Shown here piece after piece: positions 1 through 12,548 of a stretch of DNA of 64,000 nt. The position numbers and the translations under genes are program-made. Source of the DNA: Dichomitus squalens LYAD-421 SS1 (lineage: Eukaryota; Basidiomycota; Agaricomycetes; Polyporales; Polyporaceae). The notes beneath the pieces are model-generated. The model searched no databases. It had not been told where the DNA came from and was given only the letters and a program-made list of their open reading frames with translations. The stretch's first letter is position 1. The number at the start of each line of letters is the position of its first letter. The stretch is taken from positions 213,963-277,962 of the forward strand of contig NW_006766909.1 in the NCBI RefSeq assembly GCF_000275845.1, given 5' to 3'.

Positions 1-28
1 GATGGGGCATTCCTCCAGTGAGTACATA

Positions 29-103
29 GTCGATGGTGTCGGAGGACTCAACCTCGAGCGTGATGGTCTTTCCAGCGAGAACAGCGTTTTGTTCCTCACA
101 GCG
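29..103 (-). pseudogene. Ubiquitin-derived fragment
   Basis: Read on the minus strand, positions 76 to 29 encode AGKTITLEVESSDTID, which matches ubiquitin residues 10-24 without a gap. Just upstream (about 84-103) the DNA still resembles the ubiquitin codons for VKTL, but a few extra bases shift the frame. Downstream of the match the reading frame no longer follows ubiquitin; instead the bases GGCATTCCTCCAG, which in ubiquitin genes encode part of EGIPPD, appear on the opposite strand at 7-19. A rearranged, non-functional ubiquitin copy is inferred. The window edge hides what lies to the left, so a larger remnant is possible. Confidence 0.5.
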
Positions 104-1092
104 CTCCTACTCCTGGCCATGTATCCTGATCTCTGTCTCCTCTCGGACGCGATGGCCCAGGCCAAGATCTTGTTCCTGCACTTGACTGCGTCTACGGCTT
201 CCTCTCCGTCACTCAGCTCCTTAGACGACATCGTGGACTCTGCCAGAACCTTAACGCCTCTTAAACCTTACTGGGGATTGAAGGCTTGTCTGCTCTGGTG
301 CCAGCATTCGAAGAGCTACCTCTAGTCCGTCTTGCATGTCTTCATTCTGTGCTGACCATTGGATTCGAACACTAACCAATACTGGGCACAGAGGGACGAC
401 TTGGTGATAAGCTCGCGACCATCTGATAATGCCTCGGAAAACTGCCTGACACTCCCCGGAAACCCTCACGATCGCTGGTCGCAATGCTCTCCCGGATGTC
501 ACAGAGATGGTTGTTCTGCCTGCAGCTCCTTGCCTACCTCAGCAATTGCAAGTACCTTCAACGCCGGCCATGATCCTAGAAGTGCCGAAGTCCCATTGCA
601 AGTTTTCATTGTACCATGTATCGATATCACTGCGCTTTGTATCCCACGATCCATATGCACAAGTCTGCCCATGCAATTACTTGCATCAAACAATGCCAGC
701 GCTGCTGATGCGCGAGCAGCTGCATGAGGCTTGAGCTAGCGAATGAAAACATATTGGGAGGACGCGTACGCGTAGGCGGGATATCAATGCCACGACTATT
801 CAGGCGCTCATGTATAGATTAGTATCGGTGATGCCATATACAATATCAATCATACCTGATTCAATTCCGTGGGACTCCAGATTCCCCTTTCTGGGAATGC
901 GCTGGGTGGGAAACATAGTCATTGCATTTACGTTCCCAAATTCGCCGGGAATGTAATGGGAATCTGTTGAGAATGTGCTCATCTTCTCCATATTCCCCTC
1001 CATCCATAATCTGACGCTTCACGCTGTGAGTGTGCCTTCGACAGCTGCATTTTAGCTCCCCCTTCTTGTGCTAACCTCCGTTGTCCAAGAAA
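104..1092. other. No gene recognised
   Basis: Several short open frames overlap on both strands, but none has a recognisable domain or a consistent splice model. At 762-773 two ACGCGT hexamers share a palindrome (ACGCGTACGCGT), the sequence of the MluI cell-cycle box in fungi; its proximity to a gene start is not close enough to assign it. The last bases form the 5' flank of the hydrolase gene. Confidence 0.5.
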
Positions 1093-2490
1093 ATGGAGAT
1101 AGAGGCTTTTGTGTTTGATCCCTCAGAGCCCAACTCCCCGCAACTCAAGCTCGCTTTCAAGCGGTACTCTCGAGATGATAGTACGGGATGTAACCCAAGT
1201 GGCGCTCTGTCGCTACTTCTCGCCCACGGATCTGCTCTGCGTGTGTTGAGTCCCTATGCATTCACCATCTCTCTCTATCTCACGAAAATTTGAATACTCA
1301 GACAAAGAGCAATGGGAACCGACTATCGAAGCGTTATTCGCAATTCAAGACAGCTGCAGCCGCCGTGCTCTCGTTCACGAGGCTTGGGCCGTGGATTGGC
1401 AAAGCCATGGAGAATCAGCCGTCATCAACGACAATGCTCTTCAAGATAGGCCCGAGGGTATCAGTACGTTCTCTCTGCCCCTCTCTTTGTTCGCCATTGC
1501 TTCTCTCAACTGCAGCATATGTCAGGCATCTCAGAGTGGGGTTTCGCGTTGTCCCAATTCATGAGTTCAGCCCACACAAGAAACCGCCGTATTGTCGCCA
1601 TCGGACACTCTGCGGGGTGCTCTGCGATGTATGTAGTGCCTACTACTCGTACGTTCCTGCAGGACTGAACGGTGCCGTCGAAACCACAGCATGTACTCCA
1701 CGAAGTACCTCCTCAACGGGCCCAACAGTTACGCTGCCATTATCCTGGTGGAGCCCCCCATGATCGACCGCGACGTTTTCAACGACCATCTTCAAGAGCG
1801 CCTCCAGCAGGTCGGTGCGATCACGAAGTCCGTCGCTGCGAGTCGCGCAAGCTGGTCTACGAAGGAGGAGGCTCTCAAATGGCTGAGCGCGAAGTATCCT
1901 TGGAAGACCTGGGATCCCCGCGTCCTGCGTCTGTTCGTGGTACGTCCTCTAGAGCTCCGAGCGTTTTGCTTCGTCAGCGTATGTGTCGAATGGATACGTT
2001 GCAGGAGCATGGCCTGCGCGAACATCGTGATGCTGGGGGCCGGGACTGCGTCGTTGTGAAATGCTCCAAGAAGCACGAAGCCAGCGCCTACAAGGACTTC
2101 GAGTCCACGTTCGAGGCTACGGACATGATTTCCGCAGTCTGCAGGGCAGTACCATTGCATATAATATTCGGAGCAAAGAACGACCTGGTGTGAGTACTGG
2201 GCAACCTTCCCCATTCGACATTGGAGCCTCATCCTACAAATGTAGACCGCGATACAGCCAAGACTCCCTCGTGGACGCTTCCAAGGGCCGCGTGCCGCAG
2301 TCTATCACCCGGTTGCCTGGAGCAGGTCATTTGGTAAGCCATCCATTATCCGCATTGTTAGTCGATTACGGCCTTTCCAATGGTGCCGTTCTTTCCCTCG
2401 TAGGTCGTTCAAGAGAAACCTGAACTGCTTGCGGAGGCCTTAGCGGAAATCTTGGATACCTTGGTAGTTTCCGACTTGTCGAGGTTGTGA
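1093..2490 (+). CDS. Alpha/beta hydrolase-fold protein
   Basis: Seven exons (1093-1240, 1302-1463, 1526-1628, 1690-1939, 2005-2189, 2246-2333, 2404-2490) join in phase to a 340-residue protein. Visible features: an oxyanion-hole type strand LLLAHGSALHKEQWEP near residues 43-58, the nucleophile elbow GHSAG around residue 120 with Ser as nucleophile, a late acidic candidate in FGAKNDLVP, and the catalytic His in GAGHLV near the C terminus. These are the triad positions of the alpha/beta hydrolase superfamily. There is no obvious signal peptide or membrane helix, so a cytosolic enzyme is expected. The substrate cannot be told; relatives include esterases, epoxide hydrolases and peroxisomal hydrolases of fungi. 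It is followed about 1 kb later, on the same strand, by a lipid-type methyltransferase. The start is the first ATG in the frame; a TTG-led upstream frame has no ATG. Confidence 0.9.
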
Positions 2491-3482
2491 TCGCCGTCGG
2501 GGCCACTGGGATCCTAATCGGATAGTGCCTCGTTATTTGGTGTCAATCTTACTCTTCGTAGAGACCCTTTGTGAACAAGACTCGAGTTCAGGATTCGGTA
2601 ATGCGCCACCCGAGGCGCCAGGCACGATTCCTGGTCCTTCCAATAAGGTGTAATCGCTACTGTCGTATCCACGAAGGCGCGGATAAGACTCCTGCCTGTT
2701 CGGTACCGCTGGCTTCGTGGCAAGCGGAAAAGCGGCAAGCGCAGCATGGTGAGTTGTGACACCTCTCGCGAGCACGGGACCTGACTTGATGCTAGCACAC
2801 GGCCTCCGAAGAGGAACCATGGCGGCACGACGTTGGCAGCGGGACTTCTAGAACCCGAAGCAGCGCGCGCGCACGCCACGAGAGCGTACGGCATGCTGTC
2901 GCGACCAAGGCATGCGGAAGCTCCCGAACTCCACGGCCCCGGGACCATCTGAGAGGTCGGCATGTTTGTAAGATGAATATCCGACGATCTTTGGGAAAAT
3001 TTGGAGGGACGGAGGAAGTCCTATATGACCGAGGTACCCGTGATGTATTTCTTGTGGTTGATTGCCGTCCTACTGAGCAGCCGGCCGGTGGCCCGAATAA
3101 ATTTCAGGCGCCATGTCATCAAGTAATCATTGCACGGTTTACTGATCACCGCGCGTGGGGATTCCTCGATCGAGCGCGGCCATGACGCCGGCATTATTTA
3201 CAACATCAGAACGTACCGTGGACCTGACACTCCCTTCAAGAAGGCTTCCGTGTGGCATCCGTGATCTTCTCCGCCAGCCGTGAAGCGCAACTTTTGCCCC
3301 GGTTTGTACAGCCTGAGTAAGATATGTATAACTGCAGCCACAGCTCTGCCCAAAGACACATAGGGAAGGCTTGACCCGATACCCCACGCACTGCCAACTT
3401 GACCTCGACATGCACATTGTGAAAGGATACTCCTCTCCTCTTGCTGGCCTTACTGCCTTTGTCTTGCCCGCCTTCTTGGAAC
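2491..3482. other. Intergenic, 5' flank of the methyltransferase
   Basis: No coding segment could be recognised. A 149-codon minus-strand open frame (2514-2963) lacks a domain, a plausible start context and any splice partner. The last few hundred bases should contain the promoter of the gene at 3483, but no clear TATA box is seen. Confidence 0.45.
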
Positions 3483-5454
3483 ATGGCACGTCTGAAACTT
3501 TGCTCCGCAATCGATTGGGATAGTATGCCAACTGATCCCTGTATAGCGAGGGCCTCGGTCCAGCGCGCCTTGGCGGCAGGAATACAGAAAGGCTGCCTGA
3601 TCGTGCGAGAGGCTGACGGTGAGGTCCGTTACGGGCAAGACCCTGCGGTCGCGTCGAAAAGCGTTCGCAAAGCCGAATTGTGCGTGAAGTGCGACAAATT
3701 CTGGGCTCGTGTCTATCTCTCTTACGACTTGGGCTGTTTGTTCGTTTCTCTTCCTCATCTGGATACTGTCATCTGATGTTTCCATTGTCTGCATAGTTTC
3801 CGAGGCGTACATGCACGGGGACTTCACCACGCCAGACTTGAAGGCTATCCTAGAGGTCTGCTCTTCGCTACTCCGTTCACAATGATTCACTCGAACAGGT
3901 CATCTGACAGAGCCTCTGCACGACAGCTTTGGCTTGATAACCGAGAATCCTTGAGTGGCCTTCGTTCGCTTTACAGTCATATGCAGAATCTAGCATCTAT
4001 TGCCTTCATTCGGTTCTTCGGACAGTCACTTACTAACGCAAGGTTGAACGTCGTACGTCCGCTATCCTCCTCTACGTACAGAGTATGATTTGACAATAGC
4101 GATTACGACAGATCACGGGCTACGAATGCTCAAATGACTTCTTTGAGGTACTATACTTCTGCTACTCCATAACAGTGCGCAAACTCAAGAGCAACTCGTA
4201 GGCGCTCCTCAGCAGGGATATGACCTACTCCTGTGCGCTGTGGACTCCTGACATTGGCGGGGTCCGTGGCGACCTCGAAGGTGGTTCACACGAAGGTGAT
4301 CTCGAGAAGGCTCAATTGAATAAGATCGCCCATCTGCTTGAGAAAGCGAGACTACGACCTGGCGACCGCCTATTGGAGTTTGGGTCAGGATGGGGTTCAC
4401 TTGCGATCCAGGTGTGCTCTAGTATGACTGGATTGCCAATACACATAGAGACTGATATTTGCTTCAACACCTAGGCTGGGAAACTCGGGTGTACTGTGGA
4501 TACAATCACCCTATCCACTCAGCAAAAAGTCCTAGCGGAAAAGCGCATCGCCGAACAAGGGCTTGAAAAGAAAGTCAGAGTTCACTTAGTCGATTACCGC
4601 CATCTTCCTCCTGAGTTTGAGCACGCCTTTGACGGCTTCATAAGCGTTGAGATGGTGGAGGTATGTATCAAGTCTTTTGATGATATCTTCCATTTCAGAT
4701 CTGCTCACAGTACATAGGCCGTGGGATTTAAGTATCTTCCGAGATTCTTCCAGATCCTTGACTGGGCTTTGAAGCCGGACAGAGCTTGCGCGGTGATCAC
4801 GGCAACGACTCAGCCGGAATCCCGTTACACAGTCTACCAGTAAGTACCTCCAACCACTACAAACGATACATAGATACTGACATCCTCGTAAATCAGACCC
4901 GAGGACTATGCGCGGAGATACCAATGGCCGAATTCTTTCTGCCCTTCAGCGACGTCCTTTGTATCGACAGCCGCAAGTTCTACCAGAGGCAGTTTAGTAC
5001 TCGAGAGCGTCGAGAACTTTGGTCATCGTGAGTTGCATTCAGTACTGACTATAGCAGCCCAGAGATCATGACGAGAGAACTCCTATAAACCTCTCAGATT
5101 ATCCTCGAACATTGCGAGAGTGGGGAGCGTGAGTATCTCTACATCATTCTCGATGCATGCTTTGACTGAGCAGCACCGACTTCTCAGACGTCTCCAAAAT
5201 AACTGGACCGCGGAGACCATAGCGAAGGTGCGCAGGAGCCAGCCTCATCTTGAGACTACGGAGGATCTGGAGGCTTTCAAGCGTAAATGGGAATACATGT
5301 GTGTCTACGCCGAGGTCGGATACGCTGGAGCATATACTTCCATGCACTACTTCACGTTTTCCCGACCGGTGCGTACCGTAGTTGCCTCGAATACATGCGA
5401 AAGTGCGACTGACACGAGCGCATACAGGAGAGCGTTGTCGAGCGCTGTGACTAG
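3483..5454 (+). CDS. Cyclopropane-fatty-acyl-phospholipid synthase-like methyltransferase
   Basis: A multi-exon gene for a protein of roughly 450 residues. In order one sees an N-terminal lipid-binding-type region (DFTTPDL, LWLDNRESLSGL), the family signature ITGYECSNDFFE followed by MTYSCALW, the SAM-binding glycine motif LLEFGSGWGSLAIQ, the acidic strand DGFISVEMVEAVG, and the C-terminal block ENFGHHYPRTLREWGARL. This order is that of the CFA synthase / mycolic acid cyclopropane synthase family, which transfers methyl or methylene groups from SAM to unsaturated acyl chains of membrane lipids. Introns sit at conserved family boundaries and all joins keep phase; the last exon encodes only ESVVERCD. 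The gene appears intact. Cyclopropane formation versus simple C-methylation cannot be decided from sequence. It lies about 1 kb downstream of the hydrolase on the same strand. Confidence 0.9.
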
Positions 5455-6001
5455 AGCTTGTATACGTAATGACTCTTTCGATTACCTGTCATATCCATGA
5501 GTATTCAGTCGAAGTTCTACAAACACCGTACAAATTTCCTGGAACCCAGATCTTGAAACGATAGGAACGAAGGCTCTTGGCACACGCAACAGAGACTCAA
5601 CCACCCTTCTGAACTTCATTTCATGCTCATCTGTTCCTCTAACTGTCCTCTGCTGACATTATCGTAGATCTCAAGCGCTTCAGGAACATTCGCCACTGCT
5701 ACAGAAGTACATGCGAGGATGGTCGCGAGTAGAGAACTGTTATAATAGAATATGGTGTGCGCTCACCTTTTAAGATAGCACGTTGGACGTGTGAGGGCAG
5801 GTCTGATAAGTGCAATCGGCCTACAATTCATCGCGATCCGCGCCGCGCGGTAAGGTCAACTCTGAAGCAACCACTCGACGTCAGTTAGATTCTGATGTCT
5901 AGCAAGCTTGAATGAGTAGAAAGCATGGACCACGCGATGCGCAAAGCGACAAGACGATGACAACGATACTACAGCTTGAGAGGAATAAATGTAGCAGGCA
6001 T
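5455..6001. other. Downstream flank, possible exon fragments on minus strand
   Basis: Contains the 3' end of the methyltransferase transcript. On the minus strand a short stretch reads like coding sequence (TSVAVANVPEALEIYDN, about 5662-5712) and could be a terminal exon of the uncertain minus-strand gene to the right, but no complete splice chain was found. Confidence 0.3.
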
Positions 6002-7292
6002 CTATTTGGGAAGCATACCCCGGTCGTGCTTCTCGGCAGCAGCTGTAAGAGCAACGCACGCCTGTTGGTTCGATTTCATCAAGTCATCGGTCCTACGGAT
6101 CACATCCCTTCCGGACGTGGCATGCCTAACTTCGAGGTCAAAAAGTCTGCTAGAATACGATACGATGCTGCGCAGGAAATCTGCGCAGTGAACTCGAGAG
6201 GTCAAGAGAAGCTACCTTTGGGCGCGGAGCGTTTGTAGGTCGGCAGTGGCGTAACGCAGGAGTTCGTAGCGATCGGCACGAGTTTCAAGTCTTGCGCCTT
6301 CAAACTTGTTCGCGAGACATCTAACGGTGACTTGTAAATATATCATGGGCCGCGCAGTCGAAATCCGCCCGTACACATACATGCCTGGTGAAGCTTGTTT
6401 AAGACGCCCACGATGGCGATGGCTTCTGAACCAGGGTTGCCGACACCGGTGTGGTTGTCCATGAGTGTCTCGTCACCTTTCTTGATGTCCTTGAGAAGGA
6501 CGCGTGCCCTACGTGTGACGGATGTACGAAATTCCTGTTCCTTCTTGACGTGACGGTGTTCGGAGAGCGAACCCCGACGAGAGCTGAGCAGGAGACGTAA
6601 ATCTGGCTGCAGTGTGCACGAGAACGCTGGATGGCCGCAGAAGGTGCTGGAAGAAACCAAGAGTACGTCCTTCTCCCTCCCCAGATCCAAAGAGAGCGTT
6701 CCCAGTTGCCGTGAGACACCGACCCCCTCGTGAGGCGCACGGACAGCAGCAGCCTCCGACTTGACCATCTTGACCGCAGCCTTAGGAGGGGACCGCAGTG
6801 TCAGGAGTCGAGCGCCAAGTCAACGACCTTCTGTTCCTGCTCAACCTGCGTCATAGGGGATGCAGCGACAGCGGTCGAAGTAGAGCCCAGAGCCAACTGA
6901 TGTCATTGAGATGAGGGGAATCAGACAACACGATATACCTCCACCACGCCGTCTGTCTTCTCCACTATTGTGCTTCCGTTCGATTGAGGAGCGGTCACGC
7001 ACTTCACCACAGGCGGACAGGTTGGAGGACGGTGCATTGGCGTCTCCAGAAGGATTGTTACGAGTGTATGCTTGGTACTGATGTGTTCACTAGCGGGCAG
7101 GGCGTTAACAGGAGAATACGAGACACGTTGTGCAACTGTTCTCCACAGCGGTTCGGCCACCTTCCGTCCAGTGGAGCGGAGATTTGTTGCCTGTGGCCCT
7201 GATGAGAACGTAGCGCACCGAGCAAGACTGCTCGTGATTACCTGTGCAAAAGAAGAGTGGACAATCTGCTCTGCGACCTCAGCTGTGGACAA
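6002..7292 (-). CDS. Hypothetical protein, model uncertain
   Basis: On the minus strand several adjoining open segments look coding and can be linked by short GT..AG introns: a 5' segment opening MSTAEVAEQIVHSSFAQ at 7292, a middle segment with RARVLLKDIKKGDETLMD and AIVGVLNKLHQA (about 6400-6560), and a 3' segment rich in helix-forming charged residues (RADRYELLRYATADLQTLRA, then DFLRSIVSYSSRLFDLEVRHA, to a stop at 6002). The 3' part looks like a coiled-coil or alpha-helical bundle. I do not recognise the family. The joins between 6770 and 6930 are weak, so the gene may be longer, shorter or decayed. The boundaries given are the outer limits of plausible coding sequence, not a verified CDS. 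Confidence 0.3.
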
Positions 7293-8150
7293 ACTGGAGC
7301 CCCATCGAGCTGCGTACCAATGACTGTGCGACCCTTCTTTGACAGTTTTGTCATTCCAAGCGCCTACAAAGTCGTATTCAAGGTCATCTGCGTCCTTGAA
7401 CCCGGGGGCAGCAGAGGAAACCTAGAGGATGTCGCCCAAGCGTTGAGGCCGGATATTGAAGAGCTGTTCCGCCACTTCCACAAGAGGACAGCAGATGGAA
7501 AACCGCGCCTTCCCAGGAATTCGTTGCTCTCGTAAGCAAAGCTCAAGGTCTAAAGACGGTTCCTGGGCAGAGGTTGGACGCTGCAGTTAGTGGTCGCGGA
7601 ATGTGGCGAAATACGAGCGCTTGAACGACTGACTCACAACTGTAGCGAGAGGGCACTAGTCCATCCGAGAATATTAATTCGACATGGGCTATAGACTCTG
7701 GCTGGCTTGTGTCGCTCTTGGGAGTAAACTATGGGCAACCCTCGAAGTTCTTGTAGTGAGGCATACTAACCTCCCGGACACTCCTTGCCATTGATTCAAT
7801 ATTGTCATATGCTGTAGTCGAAGCTGAACGTAGAAGCTTAGAGCCCGGAAGACTGCATACGCACGACCCGAGCAGCCTGACCCCCGAACGCAGCATCCCC
7901 GACAACCCCTGTCTGCTGCATGCGTACCCCCGGTACTCACCTCCAACGGACATACGTCTCCAGGTCCATCATAGCGTTCCGTGAAGAGGGACGAAGCAGA
8001 GAAGTCTTACATTAAGTGATCTATATCTAGACCCCAGATTAGATGTGTGGGAACCCCGCCAAGCTCTCGAAGGCCACCTGGACAACGCTGCAAGCGGGGA
8101 AAGAGACGGAGAGCAGGTCGTATGGGAAGCATCGTAGCGGTGATTGGCCA
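7293..8150. other. No gene recognised
   Basis: A plus-strand open frame at 7257-7535 (ending KPRLPRNSLLS) and its surroundings show no domain. The right part is the 3' flank of ATP10. Confidence 0.4.
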
Positions 8151-9401
8151 TTACGGCTGTTTCTCCACGGGCAACGACTCGGGGGCGGCGAGAGCCTCCC
8201 GTTGCTTCGCGAGCCTATCCAACAGAACGTTTGTGCATGTCGTCAGCGCGGCAACCTCCTCCGACTTGGGGTCCGCGCAGGCCGCCCAGCGTATCTTTTT
8301 GTCCGAGTCGACGAGGTAGACGTATCCGACGTGCTTGTTTGCAATCCCCAACGGCTCGCGGAGGTACCTGTGTTAGGATAACAGAAGTCGGCTACAGGAC
8401 GACGGGGCATGTAATGAAGAAAGCACGCACTCCATGTTCTGGTTTGAGATCATGTAGGTGGGCCACAGCTGCTCGGGAACCTGTTTCTTGATGCCGGACG
8501 TGAAGAGGGAGACGAGCCAGGACTTCATGAGGTTGTCTTGCAGGTTGATTTGCACGAGCTGGAAGTCTGGGTTCGAGCCGAACGCCTTTTGGGTGGGTTC
8601 CACGAAGTGTGCGGTTTGGATCTGGCGATTGACTCAGCATCTCGCACTTGGCCAAAGGGTAGAGGAGAGTTGGGGGTACCTCGGATATACGCGTGGTGAG
8701 GAGGGTCAAAACTGAGACCTTGCCGTCGAGGATATTCGTCGTATGGGCCTTCTCCTCGCCGGCTAGTGTGGCGCCATGAATATCCGGGAAGTATAGGGCT
8801 TTCTGTCAGGATCAACTCAGCAATCCGCGCACATAGGACAGGGGGTTAGTTTCCGAGGGCATAGGCAGCCTATCCGTGCCAACATGGACTCACGTCTTCC
8901 CGGATCATGACCTTCGGCGCGATCCACGTCTTGCCTCCGTGTTTCCGCGTCGCGTTCAGGTCGGCGAAGTATCCTCGCGTCGCTTCCCGCGCTCTACAGC
9001 GCGATGTCAGCCAGCCATGAAGGATGTCTGAGTGTTCGAAAATTGAATACGGGTACGCACAAGTGTGTCCGCTCCTCCATCCGCTTGTCCTGGTCCATGA
9101 ACTTCTCCTTCGCGTCCGACCACGTCCTCACCCGTGCCTTCGGTTTCTCCCTCACTCCCAGCGGCCTCTGCAATAGCGGCAGCTCGTCCTGCGCAACAGC
9201 TTGCGTCGCGTCCACAGACGATACGGCCTCCTTCTCCTTCCCTTTCTCGGACGCGGGAACGGCCTCGGCCTGAGGGGCAGGAGGCTCGCTTGACTGTCGT
9301 GATGGTGTACTAGAGACGTAGCGAACCCGAAAAAAGACAGAACGCTGGCTTGGCCTCAGGCCGGCTTGGATGCCGGAACGTAGAGAAGGTAAGGACCGCA
9401 T
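8151..9401 (-). CDS. ATP10: Mitochondrial ATP synthase assembly factor ATP10
   Basis: The protein (about 300 residues) opens with a basic, Ser/Arg-rich mitochondrial presequence (MRSLPSLRSGIQAGLRPSQR) and continues with the ATP10 signature: a PLGV...KAR...W region, the block REATRGYFADLNATRKHGGK, then TWIAPKVMIRED, KALYFPDIHGATL and a thioredoxin-like C-terminal half with VGYVYLVDSDKKIRWAACAD. In yeast ATP10 acts in the inner mitochondrial membrane and matrix to help assemble the Fo sector, particularly subunit 6. First exon 9061-9401 joins in phase to the exon beginning ARREATRGYF-type sequence; further short introns interrupt the reading towards the stop at 8151-8153. The ATG at 9401 is chosen because it begins the presequence; a longer in-frame extension upstream is AT-variable and unlike a targeting peptide. 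No defect is seen. Confidence 0.92.
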
Positions 9402-12400
9402 GGTGATCGAAAGCAGGCCGATCGTACTGCGTGACAGAGAGAGACCTATAGGATAAGACGAACTTCCCCTGAGGTCCCAGGAACGAGAGCGCACGAACAA
9501 CGAGGTCGAACAAACTTGGAGGTACTGGTAAGTCGTAACTTGGGTGTTGCTGCAAAAGCGCAAAACGCCAGGCTGGTGACATGCCGAAGATTGGGGTCAC
9601 GTGCCGTCAAAACGCGTCGCGGTCGACTCGCAGCTGGTTCGTGTCCATCGTTTGGCTTTGATCCCTCCATTACCTCGCATTCCTACCAACACTTGGACTC
9701 AATGCAGATCACCGCGTTCCAATTATTCTGAATCGTGCTCGACGTTCGCAGTCGCTCATTTGTGAGCTCTGACGCATAGGAGGTGCTCTCGGAGGTGCGT
9801 GCGCTGAAGCCCGAAGGCAACGTCTTTCGAACTCACGATGATCGACAGTTTGGTGTCATAGACACCCAGGTGATCAGTGGAGAAAGCGCAATAACTACAG
9901 AGAAATGAACCTCCACCTTCCATATTGGAGCCTAAGTACTCGACCTCGTAAGCCTCGGACGTCTGAGGACCGCTACAGCTTCCTCCACGAACATGAAGTG
10001 TCACCCCACCTGCAGCTTCTCTGATGTCACCAACAAGGATTTCCCCCAACATTTGCCTTGTATGGATTAGCAGCATATATGGTGTATGCGGCGTACCGTC
10101 TGTGCGTGCTGCAAACATCACGCAAGGTGGCGGCGTGCACGGGGCGGCGCACATCTCGCGCGGCACACATGGTATGCAATTTTTTCTCTGTTTTGACCCT
10201 ACCGCGACATGCTCACTCGCTGGCTCGTCACTATCTCGAATCGAGAGCATAGGTCCGACATGTGCAATGCTAGTAGCCCGTGGACTCATCTCGGAATCCG
10301 AAGAGTTCACCATCGTATTCATGACGAACTAGGCAACAGGCGCTTCCATCCGCGTTATCCCACGTGGGATGGGACAAGCTCGAGCCCTGGGTGCGGCGAT
10401 CCGGATACCAGCCGGGTGTGCCTTCTCTTACGAGGCCTTATCCGGATCCCTAAATCGCAGCTCATCCAATGACCTGGCACAGAGCAGATTGTCTTCCCAA
10501 GCTCGGGCTTGTGACTTGGCCTGGTTTCTGTGGGGAAGAGCAAAGATATCCACTGATATCCACCATGGATTGCGATGACCTCGGATTATCGGGACGCGGG
10601 CGATTCCCGGACATGAACTGCCAACTGTATGTACACCACGATTGCACCACCTCAGGACACCGCAGGCCGTCACTATCCCTTCACTGCTGCATACGAATCG
10701 CGGTGATCGAGTTATCGGGGCGAGCCTTTCGCACGCACCTACCGCAGGGCCGCTTCTGGAAAGCTGGAACATCGTTGAGTATAGGCTCACTGGGTGTGCA
10801 TTGCAAGTATCTGGGGACTAAGCTTATCGTTCGTGTCTCACAGGCCCTTGGGCTCTCACCGCTATAGACGAGGGTTCAGACCCTCGGAACCTGAGCCTGT
10901 CCTGTATTGAGACGGCCTACGGCAAGATGGCCCGACTCCGAGTCCGTCTCCCCAAGACGTGATAGAGCTGCGATTCCGCGACAGCCGCTGTCCACCTAGC
11001 CTGTCAGTGGATTCAGGAACATTCCAACGAATGTTGACGCGCAGGGCGCTCAGTGGGTACTCTTGACAAGCTCTCGCAACTCATACACGCGCATCAGGGG
11101 CGCTCCCGGACATTAAGCCATCCACCCTTGTGCTTGCTTGTTTTGGCCCTGGATTGGGTTTGCGCAGTGCGAGATGGCGAAGAGCGTGAGGATCCCCTCA
11201 CAGCGCGCACAGGAATGCCTAGCGATTATGAACAAAGCTCAGCAGGAAGGGTCCTCTGGTTGCTAATGTACCTGCGCGATATTACGTTCCTGAAATTTGG
11301 TGGCGACGTCGGTGAAGGTATAACGTCGATCAGAAGCTCGACTCAGTCGTCCACTATCAGAATGGAGCGTCGTTTACTCGGCATATGTCATAGCAAACAC
11401 TTCATAAGGCTCGGAGCAAGGTGTGCAGTCTTTCATGTCATTCCTTGGTGACGCTAAGCTAACGTTCCAACGACGTCATCAACCACAGTCTATACGTTCC
11501 TCACATGTGGGAACCACGGGCACGGCGACGGCGCTGCGGCAGCGGTTGGCGGCGAAAGTGAGTGGCAATGTCTGCGCGGCTTGTCGTCGTCGCCGCCGTC
11601 GGGAGCATATTTACCGCTCCGAGCCACACATCCGAATCCGTGTCCGAGTTTCATCTTCAGATGTCAGGCGACCATCGGCGTCCTATGGAACCAGACCAGA
11701 AGATAGAATATGCCCGGGAAGACATCTCAAGTCCAGGCGCTATGGAAGTACACTGGGGTCATCGGTCATACCCCACCCTCTCGAGGTTCGACACTGCTAC
11801 ACGATGCTCCGTCGAGGATAGCGGTGCCGGTGCCTTAGCTTGAATGCACCCCGAATTGTGAATCGAGGCTGGGAGTGCGTCGAGCCCCAAAATCACAGAG
11901 GCCGGGGATTCCGCTGCTTGGAAGGCGCGAAGAATGCTGTGCAATGAGCGCCCGAGCGGCCCGACGCGTGTGAAGGACGCCGATCAGATCTGGATCAGTC
12001 CGCTTAAGGAACGCCCGAGACTATTGTCCCCCGCCCCCGTTGTTCTCCCAGTACGCCTCTCTTACACATATACATGGAAACCAACACTTATGTGTCTTGT
12101 GTGCTCGGTGTAGTCTAAAGTTCTCCGGCTGTGCCCAACTTTGTCGCTAAGCGATGGCCTTCAAGGGGGCATGAAGAGGCGTATCGATCCCACGTTGCGA
12201 CACGTCGTTCATTATGCAGCGCTCTGCGTTGTGCGGAAAGAACACCAAGAAGGGCAGGATCACCAGCCGGTATCTTCGAACTTCTGACTTTAGGCCGCTT
12301 CACTTTTTCCCAGCTCAATCGGGCAGCGGTTCGCCTGCCTCCGTGCAAGCCCTAGTCGATCACTCCTTTGCCTCATGGCGGACACGCCCGAGCCAGCCCT

Positions 12401-12548
12401 TTGTCACGTTCTGCCAGACATTCATAAAGGCTCCCGACCCTCCGTCCTTTCCTCCCCGGGTCCTCCTCAACGCTCTGCGAGCTCTTTGCGAGCACACACG
12501 CTCTTCCGCCCTCCCTCACCCTCCCGCATCCTCCTTACGACGGCCAAC
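9402..12548. other. Gene-poor stretch with one unassigned 188-codon frame
   Basis: About 3.1 kb without a recognised gene. The longest frame (minus, 9756-10322, 188 codons) contains QMLGEILVGDIREAAGG but matches no family I know and has no clear signal peptide or membrane segment. Plus-strand frames at 11053-11451 and 11423-11821 look like chance frames. From about 12130 onward the sequence is CT- and TC-rich on the plus strand and is probably the promoter and 5' leader of the kinase gene. Confidence 0.4.
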
